A stretch of DNA of 43,274 nucleotides from a bacterium (GTDB taxonomy: Bacteria > Patescibacteriota > Saccharimonadia > Saccharimonadales > JAUPVS01). Location of the stretch: the NCBI GenBank assembly GCA_029780855.1, contig JAKOXV010000024.1, positions 1 through 43,274 on the forward strand. The letters run 5' to 3'. A program made the translations under genes and the position numbers. Of the stretch, positions 29,448 to 39,469 are shown piece after piece (the stretch's first letter is position 1; every line of letters starts with the position of its first letter). Below the pieces are notes generated by a model. That model did not search any database, was not told the DNA's origin, and worked only from the letters and a program-made list of their open reading frames with translations.

Positions 29448-29929
29448 TGGACACCAAGGAATGTTCGTTAGTATTCTTGCGTCGAGACGACGAAATACTC
29501 TTAGCCATGAAAAAACGTGGTTTTGGAGCAGGTCGCTACAACGGCGTTGGAGGCAAGCTTGACCCTGGCGAATCGGTTGAGCAGACCATGATCCGAGAAT
29601 GCGAGGAGGAAATCGTCGTAACACCTACCGAATACGAAAAGGTAGCCTATCATGATTTTGTCGGTGAAGATGAGGAGGGTAACAAATGGCGGATGTTAGT
29701 ACATGCTTTTGTCGCCACAGCCTGGCAAGGTGATCCTGTTGAAACAGAAGAAATGGCACCTGAATGGTTTAAGCTCAGCAATATACCATACGACAGTATG
29801 TGGTCAGATGATCGCTACTGGCTACCACAAGTTTTGGCGGGAAAATACGTAATGGGAAGATTCACGTTCAACAAAGACGATGAGATGCTCGATAAACAGG
29901 TGGAAGTAGTCGAACACTTAGAGAGCTAG
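29444..29929 (+). CDS. NUDIX hydrolase (8-oxo-dGTP diphosphatase-like)
   Basis: NUDIX box GGKLDPGESVEQTMIRECEEEI. Confidence 0.93.
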   Translation: MMDTKECSLVFLRRDDEILLAMKKRGFGAGRYNGVGGKLDPGESVEQTMIRECEEEIVVTPTEYEKVAYHDFVGEDEEGNKWRMLVHAFVATAWQGDPVETEEMAPEWFKLSNIPYDSMWSDDRYWLPQVLAGKYVMGRFTFNKDDEMLDKQVEVVEHLES

Positions 29930-29961
29930 CGCAATCCGCGGCGAGTGCTACACTGGTACGT

Positions 29962-30630
29962 ATGAGAGAAAATGTCGCCGCAGGACAATGGAATACGACC
30001 TGTGAAGAAGTAGAATCGGAGATTGCACCACCGGTTACCTTTGTGGAATCGATTCTTTTTCATCTTTCCAAACACGCCAATGCGCGAGGACTGCACATCG
30101 GGTGCGACGACGGTAGAAATTTCTTCCCACTGCTGGATGCGGGGATAGATATCTCAGGCGTTGACGTTTCAGATTCGGCCGTGCAGCAGTTGCGCCAAAG
30201 TCGTCCTGACCTTGCAGATAAAATCAGTTGTATCAATGTTCTCGAAATTAGCTCCGAACAATACGATTTTTTGGTCTCCATAGAGGCGTTCCAGCACGGC
30301 AGTTGGGAAGTCGTCGAACAGTATTTTGAAAAGTGCGACGAGCTGCTGAAGGCGGGAGGATTACTGTTCTTACGCGTTAACGCATGTAATACAGAATTGA
30401 ATCGTCAGCACACCGTTACGCAGATGAGCCCGAGCGGCAGCTTCACGGTACGTTGCTTAGAAGGCGAAGAATCGGGTCAAGAAATCCACTTTTTTTCCCA
30501 ACAAGAGCTGGGTTTTCTAGCCGAAGATTTTGGGTTTGATATTCTCTCGCCACCGCAGGAGATACAGAGCGTCAGAGGGGATGGAACGACTAGCAGTCAA
30601 TGGGAGACCGTATGGCAAAAGTGCATATGA
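29962..30630 (+). CDS. Class I SAM-dependent methyltransferase
   Basis: ARGLHIGCDDGRNFFPLLDAGIDISGVDVSDSAV motif I-like; FLVSIEAFQHG. Confidence 0.8.
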   Translation: MRENVAAGQWNTTCEEVESEIAPPVTFVESILFHLSKHANARGLHIGCDDGRNFFPLLDAGIDISGVDVSDSAVQQLRQSRPDLADKISCINVLEISSEQYDFLVSIEAFQHGSWEVVEQYFEKCDELLKAGGLLFLRVNACNTELNRQHTVTQMSPSGSFTVRCLEGEESGQEIHFFSQQELGFLAEDFGFDILSPPQEIQSVRGDGTTSSQWETVWQKCI

Positions 30631-31337
30631 AGAAATTCGCCGTATTTGATATCGATGGCACGCTTATCAGGTGGCAGCTGTACCATGCCGTAGTCGATCG
30701 ACTCGCAAAACGCGAATTGCTTGGTAGCGGCGCTAGTGAATCACTTCGTGAAGCTCGGATGAAATGGAAGCGCCGTGAGCATAGCGAAGCGTTTAAAGAG
30801 TACGAAAAGGCTCTGATAACTATCTATGAATCTGCGTTAAAGCAGCTACCAGTCTCTGAGTTTGACGAAGCGGTACACGACATCGCTAAGGAGTACAAAG
30901 AACAAACATACACCTATACTCGCGATCTTATTGCTGAGCTTAAATCAAAAGATTATTTTTTGCTGGCTATTTCCGGTTCTCAAACGGAAATCGTTGAGCA
31001 GATTGCCCAAATGTACGGATTTGATGATTTCGTCGGCACTATCTATGAAAGATCCAGCGGTGCATTCACCGGCAAGAGCTTTATTGCGAGCCTGAACAAA
31101 CGGCAGGTTCTAGAAGCGCTTATAAAAAAACATGGCTTACGCACAGAAGGCAGTATTGCGGTAGGCGATAGCTTAAGCGACGTAGCAATGCTCGAAATGG
31201 TGGAGCGCCCAATTGCCTTTAATCCAGATACGCAGCTGTTCAGTGAGGCAAAAGTGCGACACTGGCCAATCATCATTGAGCGAAAAAATGTAATCTACCA
31301 TTTGGAGTACCGAAATGGAAGCTACGTATTGGCATAG
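30627..31337 (+). CDS. HAD-superfamily hydrolase (SerB-like)
   Basis: MKKFAVFDIDGTLIRW, LLAISGSQTEIVEQIA, AVGDSLSDVAMLEMVERPIAFNPD. Confidence 0.9.
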   Translation: MKKFAVFDIDGTLIRWQLYHAVVDRLAKRELLGSGASESLREARMKWKRREHSEAFKEYEKALITIYESALKQLPVSEFDEAVHDIAKEYKEQTYTYTRDLIAELKSKDYFLLAISGSQTEIVEQIAQMYGFDDFVGTIYERSSGAFTGKSFIASLNKRQVLEALIKKHGLRTEGSIAVGDSLSDVAMLEMVERPIAFNPDTQLFSEAKVRHWPIIIERKNVIYHLEYRNGSYVLA

Positions 31338-32112
31338 ACAAACACTGGAAACACCGCTATTTGACGACATGCTCTGGAGCCGTCCTGAAAACAAACGGCA
31401 TGCTGGTAAATTACTGATTATCGGCGGTAACTTGCACGGTTTTTCCGCTCCGGCACAGGCATACTCGGATTGCGTAAAAGCCGGTGCCGGTACGGCAAAA
31501 GTTCTACTTCCCAACGCTCTCCAAAAAACGGTTAGTTCTATCCTAGAAAACGGCGACTACGCACCGAGTACTCCGAGCGGCAGCTTTTCTCGTCAAGCTA
31601 TGGCCACATGGATCGATGCTGCAGCTTGGGCCGATGGTACATTACTCGCAGGGGATCTTGGAAGAAACAGTGAAACTGCCATAACGATCGAGCAATTCTG
31701 CACAAAATATACGGGACCACTGACTATAACCAAGGATGCCATAGACTACTTTTATACGAACCCCTCCGTAATACTAGACCGCCCAAATACGGCTCTGGTA
31801 CTTTCACTGGCGCAACTGCAGAAGCTCTGTCAGACGGCTAAGTGGCCGGATCCGGTTACCTTTGGCATGGATCTGCTGCAACTAGTCGATCTACTGCATG
31901 CCCTCACCAGCCAGAAATCACTGACTATAGTTGTATATCATCTGGAATCAATACTGGTTGCCAGCAGGGGAATGGTAAGTTCTACCCGGGTAGGTAGCCG
32001 TGATAGCTGGCGGAGTATTACCGCCTCTTATGCAACAGTATGGTGGATCCAAAACCAGCAAAAACCGTTTGAGGCCATAACTACAAGCATTTTTGACGCG
32101 TTTGGTCCATAA
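31315..32112 (+). CDS. NAD(P)H-hydrate dehydratase/carbohydrate kinase-like protein
   Basis: RHAGKLLIIGGNLHGFSAPAQAYSDCVKAGAGTAKVLLP resembles the N-terminal region of NnrD-type enzymes. Confidence 0.65.
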   Translation: MEATYWHRQTLETPLFDDMLWSRPENKRHAGKLLIIGGNLHGFSAPAQAYSDCVKAGAGTAKVLLPNALQKTVSSILENGDYAPSTPSGSFSRQAMATWIDAAAWADGTLLAGDLGRNSETAITIEQFCTKYTGPLTITKDAIDYFYTNPSVILDRPNTALVLSLAQLQKLCQTAKWPDPVTFGMDLLQLVDLLHALTSQKSLTIVVYHLESILVASRGMVSSTRVGSRDSWRSITASYATVWWIQNQQKPFEAITTSIFDAFGP

Positions 32113-32154
32113 TGAATGCTGGTAATTTTTATAAAAATATTGTATAAATAAGGT

Positions 32155-33171
32155 ATGTCTTCGCAAGAATACAGTCCGTCATTTTTTGGCGCAGACCGCA
32201 ACCGGGAAGATCTATCTCCTGAGCAACAGTTCGCACACTACTATCTCCAATGTGGAGATCTTAGTTTACGGGCTGATTTGTTGCGCCATGTTGGTGATGT
32301 GCTCGTTAACTCAAAAGACCATGACCTACGCTATTTAGGTGCTTGGGCGTACTTGGAGGCTGCCCAGCCTGGTCTGTTTAGTATGGAAGAACCTGCCCAG
32401 ACTAACCAATCAGATACCAGTACCGCAGAACTAAATACCCGAGCATTTGACGTATTTTCTGCACTGCAACGCCGAACTCCTTACGTTGTAGAACCAGAGG
32501 ATATGGCACGGAGAAGTATTAATAACTATTTTTTCGGCATTAGAGCACAGCTTACAGGAAACCTAAAGCCTAGCTTTAGCACACCAGACAGGTACCGAAA
32601 CGGTCAAATAACCCAAAAAGTGGCTGAAAACTATGCCCAAACGGCCGTAGAACTGCGCCGCCAGGATGAGCGCTTGACAGCTATCCGAAGAAATTTATCG
32701 GCAAATGATGGTGAAATATTCGAAAAAACTGCTGAATTACAGGGAAGAACCCGCGGTCTGGAAGTCGAAAACATGCTGCTTGGGCTCAGTTGGACGGATC
32801 TTTCTAACGGCGGCGATTTATTGCTTTTGCCAGCATCACCTCGCCTAGATTTTGCGTTCAAAGAGGGGAGTGAACCGGTCGACATCATAGCGATCGATCG
32901 CCAGACAGAAGAACACCTTGGAATATCCACCAAACGAGATGCCTACTATTCACGCAAAAATGGCTATCAGGCCCCCGAAGATCGGAGAATTTTGGAACTC
33001 TACGGAGATAGGGACTTAGGTTTAGAGCCAATGATTAGCCGATTCCTCTATGAACCGGGTGAATTTACCGGTTTTGACCCTAGACTCGCCCGAAGGGTTA
33101 TGACGATCTTAGAACGCCGGTTTGAAGAAATCAGAGCCGAAACACCAGCTACCACAGCTTCTACCACGTAA
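32155..33171 (+). CDS. Hypothetical protein
   Basis: 338 aa ORF, no family recognised. Confidence 0.7.
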   Translation: MSSQEYSPSFFGADRNREDLSPEQQFAHYYLQCGDLSLRADLLRHVGDVLVNSKDHDLRYLGAWAYLEAAQPGLFSMEEPAQTNQSDTSTAELNTRAFDVFSALQRRTPYVVEPEDMARRSINNYFFGIRAQLTGNLKPSFSTPDRYRNGQITQKVAENYAQTAVELRRQDERLTAIRRNLSANDGEIFEKTAELQGRTRGLEVENMLLGLSWTDLSNGGDLLLLPASPRLDFAFKEGSEPVDIIAIDRQTEEHLGISTKRDAYYSRKNGYQAPEDRRILELYGDRDLGLEPMISRFLYEPGEFTGFDPRLARRVMTILERRFEEIRAETPATTASTT

Positions 33172-33200
33172 AACACCCCAGCGATGCTAGGGTGTTTTAC
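33168..33200. terminator. Bidirectional intrinsic terminator
   Basis: GTAAAACACCC-cagcgatgcta-GGGTGTTTTAC. Confidence 0.85.
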
Positions 33201-33202
33201 TT

Positions 33203-33287
33203 TGGTGGGCAAGGAGGGAATCGAACCCTCACTCCTTGCGGAACACGATTTTGAGTCGTGCGCGTATACCAGTTCCGCCACTTGCCC
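33203..33287 (-). tRNA. tRNA-Leu(CAA), CCA encoded
   Basis: Minus strand GGGCAAGTGGCGGAACTGGTATACGCGCACGACTCAAAATCGTG...GGGTTCGATTCCCTCCTTGCCCACCA. Confidence 0.95.
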
Positions 33288-33362
33288 AGGGTAGATACGG
33301 GTGGGATATCGGGGAGTATTGTACTATACTTTAATCTGTTAAGGCTAGTATAAGCACTATCA

Positions 33363-34553
33363 ATGGATCCTAGAGATAACCCAATAACCAGCGACAATCA
33401 AACTGAACCACAATCATCTGATGGTCAGTTAGCTGCTGATGTAATACGGCACAAGATTGATTCACTGTATGATTCTGAACCGAATGCTGCAGAAGAACAG
33501 CAGGAGGTCAAACTAGTTACCCCACGCTCCAAGCATCAACAGTTCATGTACGAGCTCACCAACTCTGGTAAATCTCTTGCAGAAATCCAAACCGACTGGC
33601 ATAACTACTATGAAAACCTACCGGATAACGAAAAGCATGAGGTCTGGCAGGAGTTCTACGCAAATCACGCCAAAGCGAAGGAAGCTGTCAAAACCGCTTC
33701 TTTAAAACAAACAGCCGAACCCGTTTCAGTTCTTGAACAACCTCCCTCTACTCCAGACACGCGGAGAACCGACAAACGGAGCGTAGAATCCATAAAGGAG
33801 CAGATTCTTGGAACCGTCAATGCCCGCGGTAAATTGAGCGCCAAACACCACCTACAGTCGCTGCTTTTCGGCCTGGGAGTAGGCACAATCGTGGTTCTTA
33901 TATTTCTGTTTGGATTTTTCAACGAACGGTTTATCGCGCCATTCATCACCCCAAGCCGTACGGTAAGCAATACGCCGATTATTATTGATCCTAACAATAC
34001 TGCTGTCAGTAATAAGCCAGAAGTTATCATTCCAAAAATTAACGTTGAGATTCCGGTGATCTATGAACAAAAGAGCGTCGATGAAGAGTCAATCCAAAAA
34101 GCTCTCGAAGACGGCGTGGTCCACTATTCCACAACCTCAAGTCCCGGTGAAGTAGGAAATACAGTAATTTTTGGCCACTCTAGCAACAATATACTAAACA
34201 AGGGCAAGTATAAGTTTGCATTTGTGCTACTGCATAAACTCGAAATAGGCGATACGTTCATGCTTACCAAAGACGGAAAGCGGTATGTGTATAAGGTATA
34301 CGAGAAAAAGGTAATCCCCCCAACCGACGTATCGGTACTGGGGCCAACCGATAAAACTGCCACCGCAACCCTCATCACCTGTGATCCACCCGGCACGTCA
34401 ATAAACCGATTGGTGGTAATCGGCGAACAAATCACTCCTGATCCGAGCACCAACACGGCGAGCACCGCCATACACTCCAACAAAACACCGACAATCGTCC
34501 CAAGTAACGCACCAAGCTTATGGCAGCGGATACTTGACTGGTTCCGTCGGTAG
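33363..34553 (+). CDS. Membrane-anchored sortase family protein
   Basis: TM LLFGLGVGTIVVLIFLFGFF; GHSSNN and TLITCDPPGTSINRLVVIGE (TLxTC and Arg) sortase motifs. Confidence 0.92.
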   Translation: MDPRDNPITSDNQTEPQSSDGQLAADVIRHKIDSLYDSEPNAAEEQQEVKLVTPRSKHQQFMYELTNSGKSLAEIQTDWHNYYENLPDNEKHEVWQEFYANHAKAKEAVKTASLKQTAEPVSVLEQPPSTPDTRRTDKRSVESIKEQILGTVNARGKLSAKHHLQSLLFGLGVGTIVVLIFLFGFFNERFIAPFITPSRTVSNTPIIIDPNNTAVSNKPEVIIPKINVEIPVIYEQKSVDEESIQKALEDGVVHYSTTSSPGEVGNTVIFGHSSNNILNKGKYKFAFVLLHKLEIGDTFMLTKDGKRYVYKVYEKKVIPPTDVSVLGPTDKTATATLITCDPPGTSINRLVVIGEQITPDPSTNTASTAIHSNKTPTIVPSNAPSLWQRILDWFRR

Positions 34554-34556
34554 CAG

Positions 34557-36035
34557 CTACTTAACCAGAGACAAATCTAGATCGGTTTTTGTAAGCGCAA
34601 ACTGCCCCGGAGTGCTCACCGAAGGACTCACGGTATACAACCTACGGTAATCACGATCAAAGAAGACCTTAAAGCCTGGATTGTTGGCGGTTAGGGTCTG
34701 GACATTTATTCCATCGTAATCAAACACTACGAGCTTACCTCCGCTCGTAATATACATACGGTGACCATCCATCCAATAGGCATGCATTCCGCCATCTAGG
34801 GGCAGGGCAAGTTCATAGCGGAAGTTTCGCTTACTTTCAGCATCATACACTGCAAACTTGCTTCCGCCCTCCGCCACCATAAACCGAGCGTTCTCCGAAA
34901 ACGCGGCATATGTCGGTTGTTCAGCCCTCAACACTGCCACAATCCGGAGCGGATTTGAAGTCTGGTGCTTAAGGGCGTCCCAGGCATTGAGATAGACATA
35001 CACCTTATTTTCGGCTTTGGAACCGGCCATCATATACCAGTCACCATCAAACTTAGCTACATCCAGAAGGTACACGTCGCTTGCTGCTACCTCTCTAAGT
35101 AAATAGTTACCGCTACCATCTTTTACCATTACGCGCGTCATACCCGGAGCAGCTTTTTGGGTAGTGGCGAACAGCAGCACATCATTACCATATGATTTGA
35201 AATCTAAAACGCTTTCAACTATCGGCGTTACCAGCTTGTCCTTCAGTTCGGCAGTCGAAAGTTTTTGCGTGGTAGCATCGTAGAAATAGTAGCGGTCATA
35301 ACTTTTATCCCGGAGCGATACTTTGGTTGGATTCACCAAAAAAGTCTTGTTTATGTTGAATGAATTCGCCGGTGTATCACGATCAATTAGCAGAAATTCA
35401 GAACCACCGCTAAAATCATGTCGCAAAAGGACGTGTTTGTTATCGGTAGACCATTCGACCGCCGTAAGGCTGCCCGTAGACGGAGCAGTTTCGATATCTG
35501 CTGGGATAGTAATGGCAGTCGGTGCCTTTTTTGGATCGTTGGCATCATAGACATCAAATATCGTGGTTTGCCCCGGCTTTTGGACGAGAATCCAGTGCCG
35601 GTCTGGGCTTTGGGTAGCCAACTGCGGAGTCGTGGGATATACCTGTTCGTCCGCAGTATTTAGGTTAACCGGGAACAAGAACGGGTACACAAACCGTTCA
35701 ATTGTTCCGCCAACCAAACTGAACGTTCGTTGCCACGGGCGGTAGCCGTCCCTTTTTAGTTCTAGTTTATAAATATCAGACGGCAGGACCAGACGTGCTC
35801 CAGAATTTGTTTTATAAAGCTTGTTGTTCAGGTAAATACTAGCTTGCTGTGGTTGTGCAGAAACAAACACTAACCCGTTCTGAATGATATCGCCAGTTTT
35901 TCGGTTGAGGTCATAGCCACGCGATTGAAAAATCAGAATAAGACTGCCTAAACCGATCATTACGGCTATCAGGAAATAACCGACGAATAATCGTATCTTA
36001 TGAGCTCGTTTTTTGGCGGGGTCTAAAAAATCCAT
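34557..36035 (-). CDS. PEGA-domain membrane protein
   Basis: N-terminal TM; ASIYLNNKLYKTNSGARLVLPSDIYKLELKRDGYRPWQRTF PEGA-like segment; start MDFLDPAKKRAHK. Confidence 0.8.
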   Translation of the reverse strand: MDFLDPAKKRAHKIRLFVGYFLIAVMIGLGSLILIFQSRGYDLNRKTGDIIQNGLVFVSAQPQQASIYLNNKLYKTNSGARLVLPSDIYKLELKRDGYRPWQRTFSLVGGTIERFVYPFLFPVNLNTADEQVYPTTPQLATQSPDRHWILVQKPGQTTIFDVYDANDPKKAPTAITIPADIETAPSTGSLTAVEWSTDNKHVLLRHDFSGGSEFLLIDRDTPANSFNINKTFLVNPTKVSLRDKSYDRYYFYDATTQKLSTAELKDKLVTPIVESVLDFKSYGNDVLLFATTQKAAPGMTRVMVKDGSGNYLLREVAASDVYLLDVAKFDGDWYMMAGSKAENKVYVYLNAWDALKHQTSNPLRIVAVLRAEQPTYAAFSENARFMVAEGGSKFAVYDAESKRNFRYELALPLDGGMHAYWMDGHRMYITSGGKLVVFDYDGINVQTLTANNPGFKVFFDRDYRRLYTVSPSVSTPGQFALTKTDLDLSLVK

Positions 36036-36206
36036 ATATATTTTTGATGTAGCACTTCCAGTTATACCACGGATACGCCACACCGTCACGTAAGTATACG
36101 CTTTTTAGCTGAGAAATATCCCTTGCAATAACAGGGGAGTTAGGGGTACTATTAAACAAGTAGGTACCATAAGCGATATTCGGTACAACATGTAAGAGGG
36201 TAGAAC

Positions 36207-37280
36207 GTGCGAAAAACCAACACAATCATTGAGCTTAACGGCAAGCATTACGATGCACATACCGGCCGGCTGCTCCATAGCAAAGACTCTGGTGAAACAA
36301 AGCCAGCGGCATCGCACACTCCCAAAAAAGGCACGAATATGGATGGCTTCGTACGCGCCAAGCCACGAACCAGCTCAACCGCGCGGCGGCAGCCCACTGT
36401 CGCTCAGCGCAAAAGAGAGCACTCAAAAACACTAATGCGCCATGTTGTCCAAAAACCAAAAGCCGCACAAAAAACCCCAACCGCCGCACATTCCGCCACA
36501 AAAACCACCGCTCTACCCGCTATAACAACCCCGGCGGACCTGTTTGCGCTCCGTGATAAACGAGCATTTAGTATCAAAAAAAGCCCACTCATCAGCCGTT
36601 TTGGCGAACCGGCGCATGCTGCACCAGTTAATAAAAAATACGCTCCGCTTGCCGTCACACCAGCACCAGAACACAAAAAAGTTGCAACACACAAGCACCC
36701 GGCACGAACCCACACTTCTCATTCAGACCACATTGCGAAGGCGTTAACCAACGCTTCTAGCCACAAAGCCAACAAAATCCGGAAAAAGCGGATTCATCAT
36801 CGCGTCGCTAAAAAGCTAGGAATCAGCGCCACGGCAGTTAGTGTTTCAGCCGCCGCTTTGGCATTTGTCATGCTTGGTGGGTTTTATGCCTACCAAAATG
36901 TCCCGAACATAGCCATGCGCGTAGCCGCTAGTAAGGCGGGCTTTAACGCTTCAATGCCGGGGTACGTTCCATCTGGTTTTGCAATGAACGGTAAGATCCA
37001 AGCAGCTTCTGGGCGCATTACGGTTAGTTTCTCGTCGCGTACTGATAACCGAAACTTTCAGCTGATCCAAGAGCCATCAGACTGGAACAGTAAATCACTA
37101 CTTGATAACTACGTGGCCAGTGCGAGCAAAAACTATCAGTCCGTAGAATCAAAAGGGAATACCATCTACATTTACGATGGATCAAATGCCACCTGGGTAA
37201 ATCAGGGCATATGGTATCAAATACACGGCAGCTCCGATCTCAATAGCCAGCAGCTACTCAATATCGCTTCAAGCATGTAG
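36207..37280 (+). CDS. Hypothetical membrane protein with basic N-terminal half
   Basis: 357 aa; Lys/Ala/Pro/Thr-rich N-terminus, one TM (AVSVSAAALAFVMLGGFYAYQ), C-terminal globular region. Confidence 0.75.
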   Translation: MRKTNTIIELNGKHYDAHTGRLLHSKDSGETKPAASHTPKKGTNMDGFVRAKPRTSSTARRQPTVAQRKREHSKTLMRHVVQKPKAAQKTPTAAHSATKTTALPAITTPADLFALRDKRAFSIKKSPLISRFGEPAHAAPVNKKYAPLAVTPAPEHKKVATHKHPARTHTSHSDHIAKALTNASSHKANKIRKKRIHHRVAKKLGISATAVSVSAAALAFVMLGGFYAYQNVPNIAMRVAASKAGFNASMPGYVPSGFAMNGKIQAASGRITVSFSSRTDNRNFQLIQEPSDWNSKSLLDNYVASASKNYQSVESKGNTIYIYDGSNATWVNQGIWYQIHGSSDLNSQQLLNIASSM

Positions 37281-37312
37281 ATATTTGTGCGATTTTATGA
37301 TTTAATATATCT

Positions 37313-37483
37313 ATGAGCTTTTTTGAAGAAAGCAATGCTCTAACCAACGAACTGATAGTCGCCACCGAACAAATGGGTGTATTCCTGGGAGCCGTAGCGC
37401 TCGCCGGGTACGGTGCATATAAAGCGATAAAAGCGGTACACGACTCCGCTCAAACACCACCGGATAATTACCCCGAAAATTAA
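37313..37483 (+). CDS. Small membrane-associated protein (56 aa)
   Basis: Missed by ORF track length cutoff: MSFFEESNALTNELIVATEQMGVFLGAVALAGYGAYKAIKAVHDSAQTPPDNYPEN*. Confidence 0.6.
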   Translation: MSFFEESNALTNELIVATEQMGVFLGAVALAGYGAYKAIKAVHDSAQTPPDNYPEN

Positions 37484-37503
37484 ATATCAGATACAATACA
37501 GCT

Positions 37504-38931
37504 ATGTCCAAAACCCGTACCAGATTCGCTCCAAGCCCGACCGGTTATTTACACGTCGGTGGAATTCGTACCGCACTATTTGCGTTTCTTTTGGCTCGTC
37601 AAAACAAAGGTCAGTTTATACTGCGATTAGAGGATACTGACCAGAAACGAGAGGTTAAAGGTGCAGACCAGCACATTATTGATAGTCTGCATGCGTTATG
37701 GATCGAGTACGACGAAGGACCAGACAGCGGTGGGCCACACGCCCCGTACCGCCAAAGCGAACGGCTGGAAATATATAAGAAATGGGCCCAAAAACTTATC
37801 CAATCTGGTAGGGCATATGCCGATCCTTATACACCACAAGAAGTTCAGGCCTTCAGGGAACAAGCGCAAAAGGACAAGAAGCCTTTTCTGTATCGGAATC
37901 ATCGGCCGAAAAATCCTCCGGCATGGGACGGGAGTCAACCATTACGATTTAAATCAGAGCCAAAGCCGTACCAATGGAACGATGCGGTAATGGGAGAACT
38001 GTCTACCGGACCAGAAGTGATTGATGATTTTATACTAGTAAAAAGCGATGGTTTTCCTACCTATAACTTCGCCCACATTGTGGATGATGCGGACATGCAG
38101 GTAAGCCACGTAATCCGCGGGCAGGAATTCTTGGCAAGCGTGCCAAACTACCTCAACCTCTACGAAGCGCTCGATATTACACCGCCCGTTCTTGCTACCA
38201 TGCCGCACATTTTAGGCACGGACGGAAATAAAAAACTTTCCAAACGTGACGGTGCCAAAGACGTGCTGGATTATATAAGAGAAGGGTACTTACCCGAAGC
38301 GCTTATAAGCTTCATTGCCACATTAGGGTGGAATGATGGAACTACCCAAGAAGTGTTTACGCTGGAAGAGCTTATCAAAAAATTCAGCTTAGAGCGGGTT
38401 GGACGGTCTGGTGCACATTTTGACGAGCGACGCCTGCAATGGGTTAACGGCCACTTTATCAGAACTATTGACAGCGGTGCTTTATACACCCTGTGTCAAG
38501 AGTTCTGGCCAAAAGAGGCTACCGACTACGATGACGAATACAAAAAGTCAGTGCTTGAACTAATAAAAGAGCGGATGAAGTTTTTGGCTGAACTTCCAGA
38601 GCTTTCGCGCTTCTTTTTTGTAGATCTACCAGTAGACGAAACGTTGATTAGCTCACACAAGCAGCTAAAAAAGATGGACTCCGACGAACTCAAAACGCTT
38701 CTTAACGCTGCTAAGGCAGAGCTTGCAGAAAGCGATTTCAGTGCCACAGATCTCACGAACCGGCTCAATGGGCTACTTACCATCACACATACCAAACCAG
38801 CCGTCCTCTTCAGCCTCATTCGTATCGCTACGACCCAAGCAGCAGCTAGTCCCGGCCTCGCCGAAACTCTCCACGTACTGGGGAAAGAACGATCGCTAGA
38901 CCGCATTGACACACAGCTTGAAGCGCTCTAA
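37504..38931 (+). CDS. gltX: Glutamyl-tRNA synthetase
   Basis: TRFAPSPTGYLHVGGIRTALFAFLLAR (HIGH-type), LRLEDTDQKR, KLSKRDGAKD (KMSKS-type). Confidence 0.97.
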   Translation: MSKTRTRFAPSPTGYLHVGGIRTALFAFLLARQNKGQFILRLEDTDQKREVKGADQHIIDSLHALWIEYDEGPDSGGPHAPYRQSERLEIYKKWAQKLIQSGRAYADPYTPQEVQAFREQAQKDKKPFLYRNHRPKNPPAWDGSQPLRFKSEPKPYQWNDAVMGELSTGPEVIDDFILVKSDGFPTYNFAHIVDDADMQVSHVIRGQEFLASVPNYLNLYEALDITPPVLATMPHILGTDGNKKLSKRDGAKDVLDYIREGYLPEALISFIATLGWNDGTTQEVFTLEELIKKFSLERVGRSGAHFDERRLQWVNGHFIRTIDSGALYTLCQEFWPKEATDYDDEYKKSVLELIKERMKFLAELPELSRFFFVDLPVDETLISSHKQLKKMDSDELKTLLNAAKAELAESDFSATDLTNRLNGLLTITHTKPAVLFSLIRIATTQAAASPGLAETLHVLGKERSLDRIDTQLEAL

Positions 38932-38964
38932 AACAAAAAAACTCCACGCAACGATACCGTAGAG
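38931..38964 (-). terminator. Intrinsic terminator for the minus-strand 39096-39440 transcript
   Basis: Minus strand CTCTACG-GTATCGTTG-CGTGGAG-TTTTTTTGTTTT. Confidence 0.8.
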
Positions 38965-39020
38965 CATACTGTTTGTCATGTAAGTAAAAATGGCAGATGA
39001 GTTTGGAGAGCGATACGCAA

Positions 39021-39084
39021 GTGGTGGCAGGGAAGCCGATTGTTTGTCGCGACTGCAACGAAAACTTTGGCTCCCTGCCACCAC
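39021..39084. repeat. Inverted repeat, 13-bp perfect arms
   Basis: GTGGTGGCAGGGA (39021-39033) / TCCCTGCCACCAC (39072-39084). Confidence 0.9.
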
Positions 39085-39095
39085 CATGGATCTGC

Positions 39096-39440
39096 TCAGA
39101 CCACGAGCGGCGGATCGAGCACGAAGCCCTTCACGCGCAGGATCTCGTGCGCCTCGCGGATGAAGAGCATCAGCTGACGGACGGACCGGCTGGTCTTGAT
39201 GGCCAGGTTGCCGGGCTCGGCTCCCTTCAGGGTGAGGGAGAACTCCGTGACGTCTCCGAGATCGAAGATCTCCCGGATGGCCTCGCGGATCGGGCCGGGC
39301 ATGCGCTCGCCGCTCTCGTTGGGACGATCGAGCGAGGTGAAGTGGCCGTGTCCGGTCACGTAGTTGCCGTCGAGGGGGATATGAACCCATCCTCCACGCC
39401 AGAGTCTCACCCGTGGTTTCACTGCGGTGCTTCCTGACAT
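39096..39440 (-). CDS. GC-rich hypothetical protein
   Basis: MSGSTAVKPRVRLWRGGWVHIPLDGNYVTGHGHFTSLDRPNESGERMPGPIREAIREIF...; strong GC third-position bias; own promoter and terminator. Confidence 0.75.
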   Translation of the reverse strand: MSGSTAVKPRVRLWRGGWVHIPLDGNYVTGHGHFTSLDRPNESGERMPGPIREAIREIFDLGDVTEFSLTLKGAEPGNLAIKTSRSVRQLMLFIREAHEILRVKGFVLDPPLVV

Positions 39441-39469
39441 AGTCGGGGTACCTTTCTCTCGCATTGTAT

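Noticed and set aside
38997-39437. 146-aa plus-strand ORF
   Set aside because: Mostly antisense to the 39096-39440 gene; only the CRDCNENF start was noted as a possible remnant.
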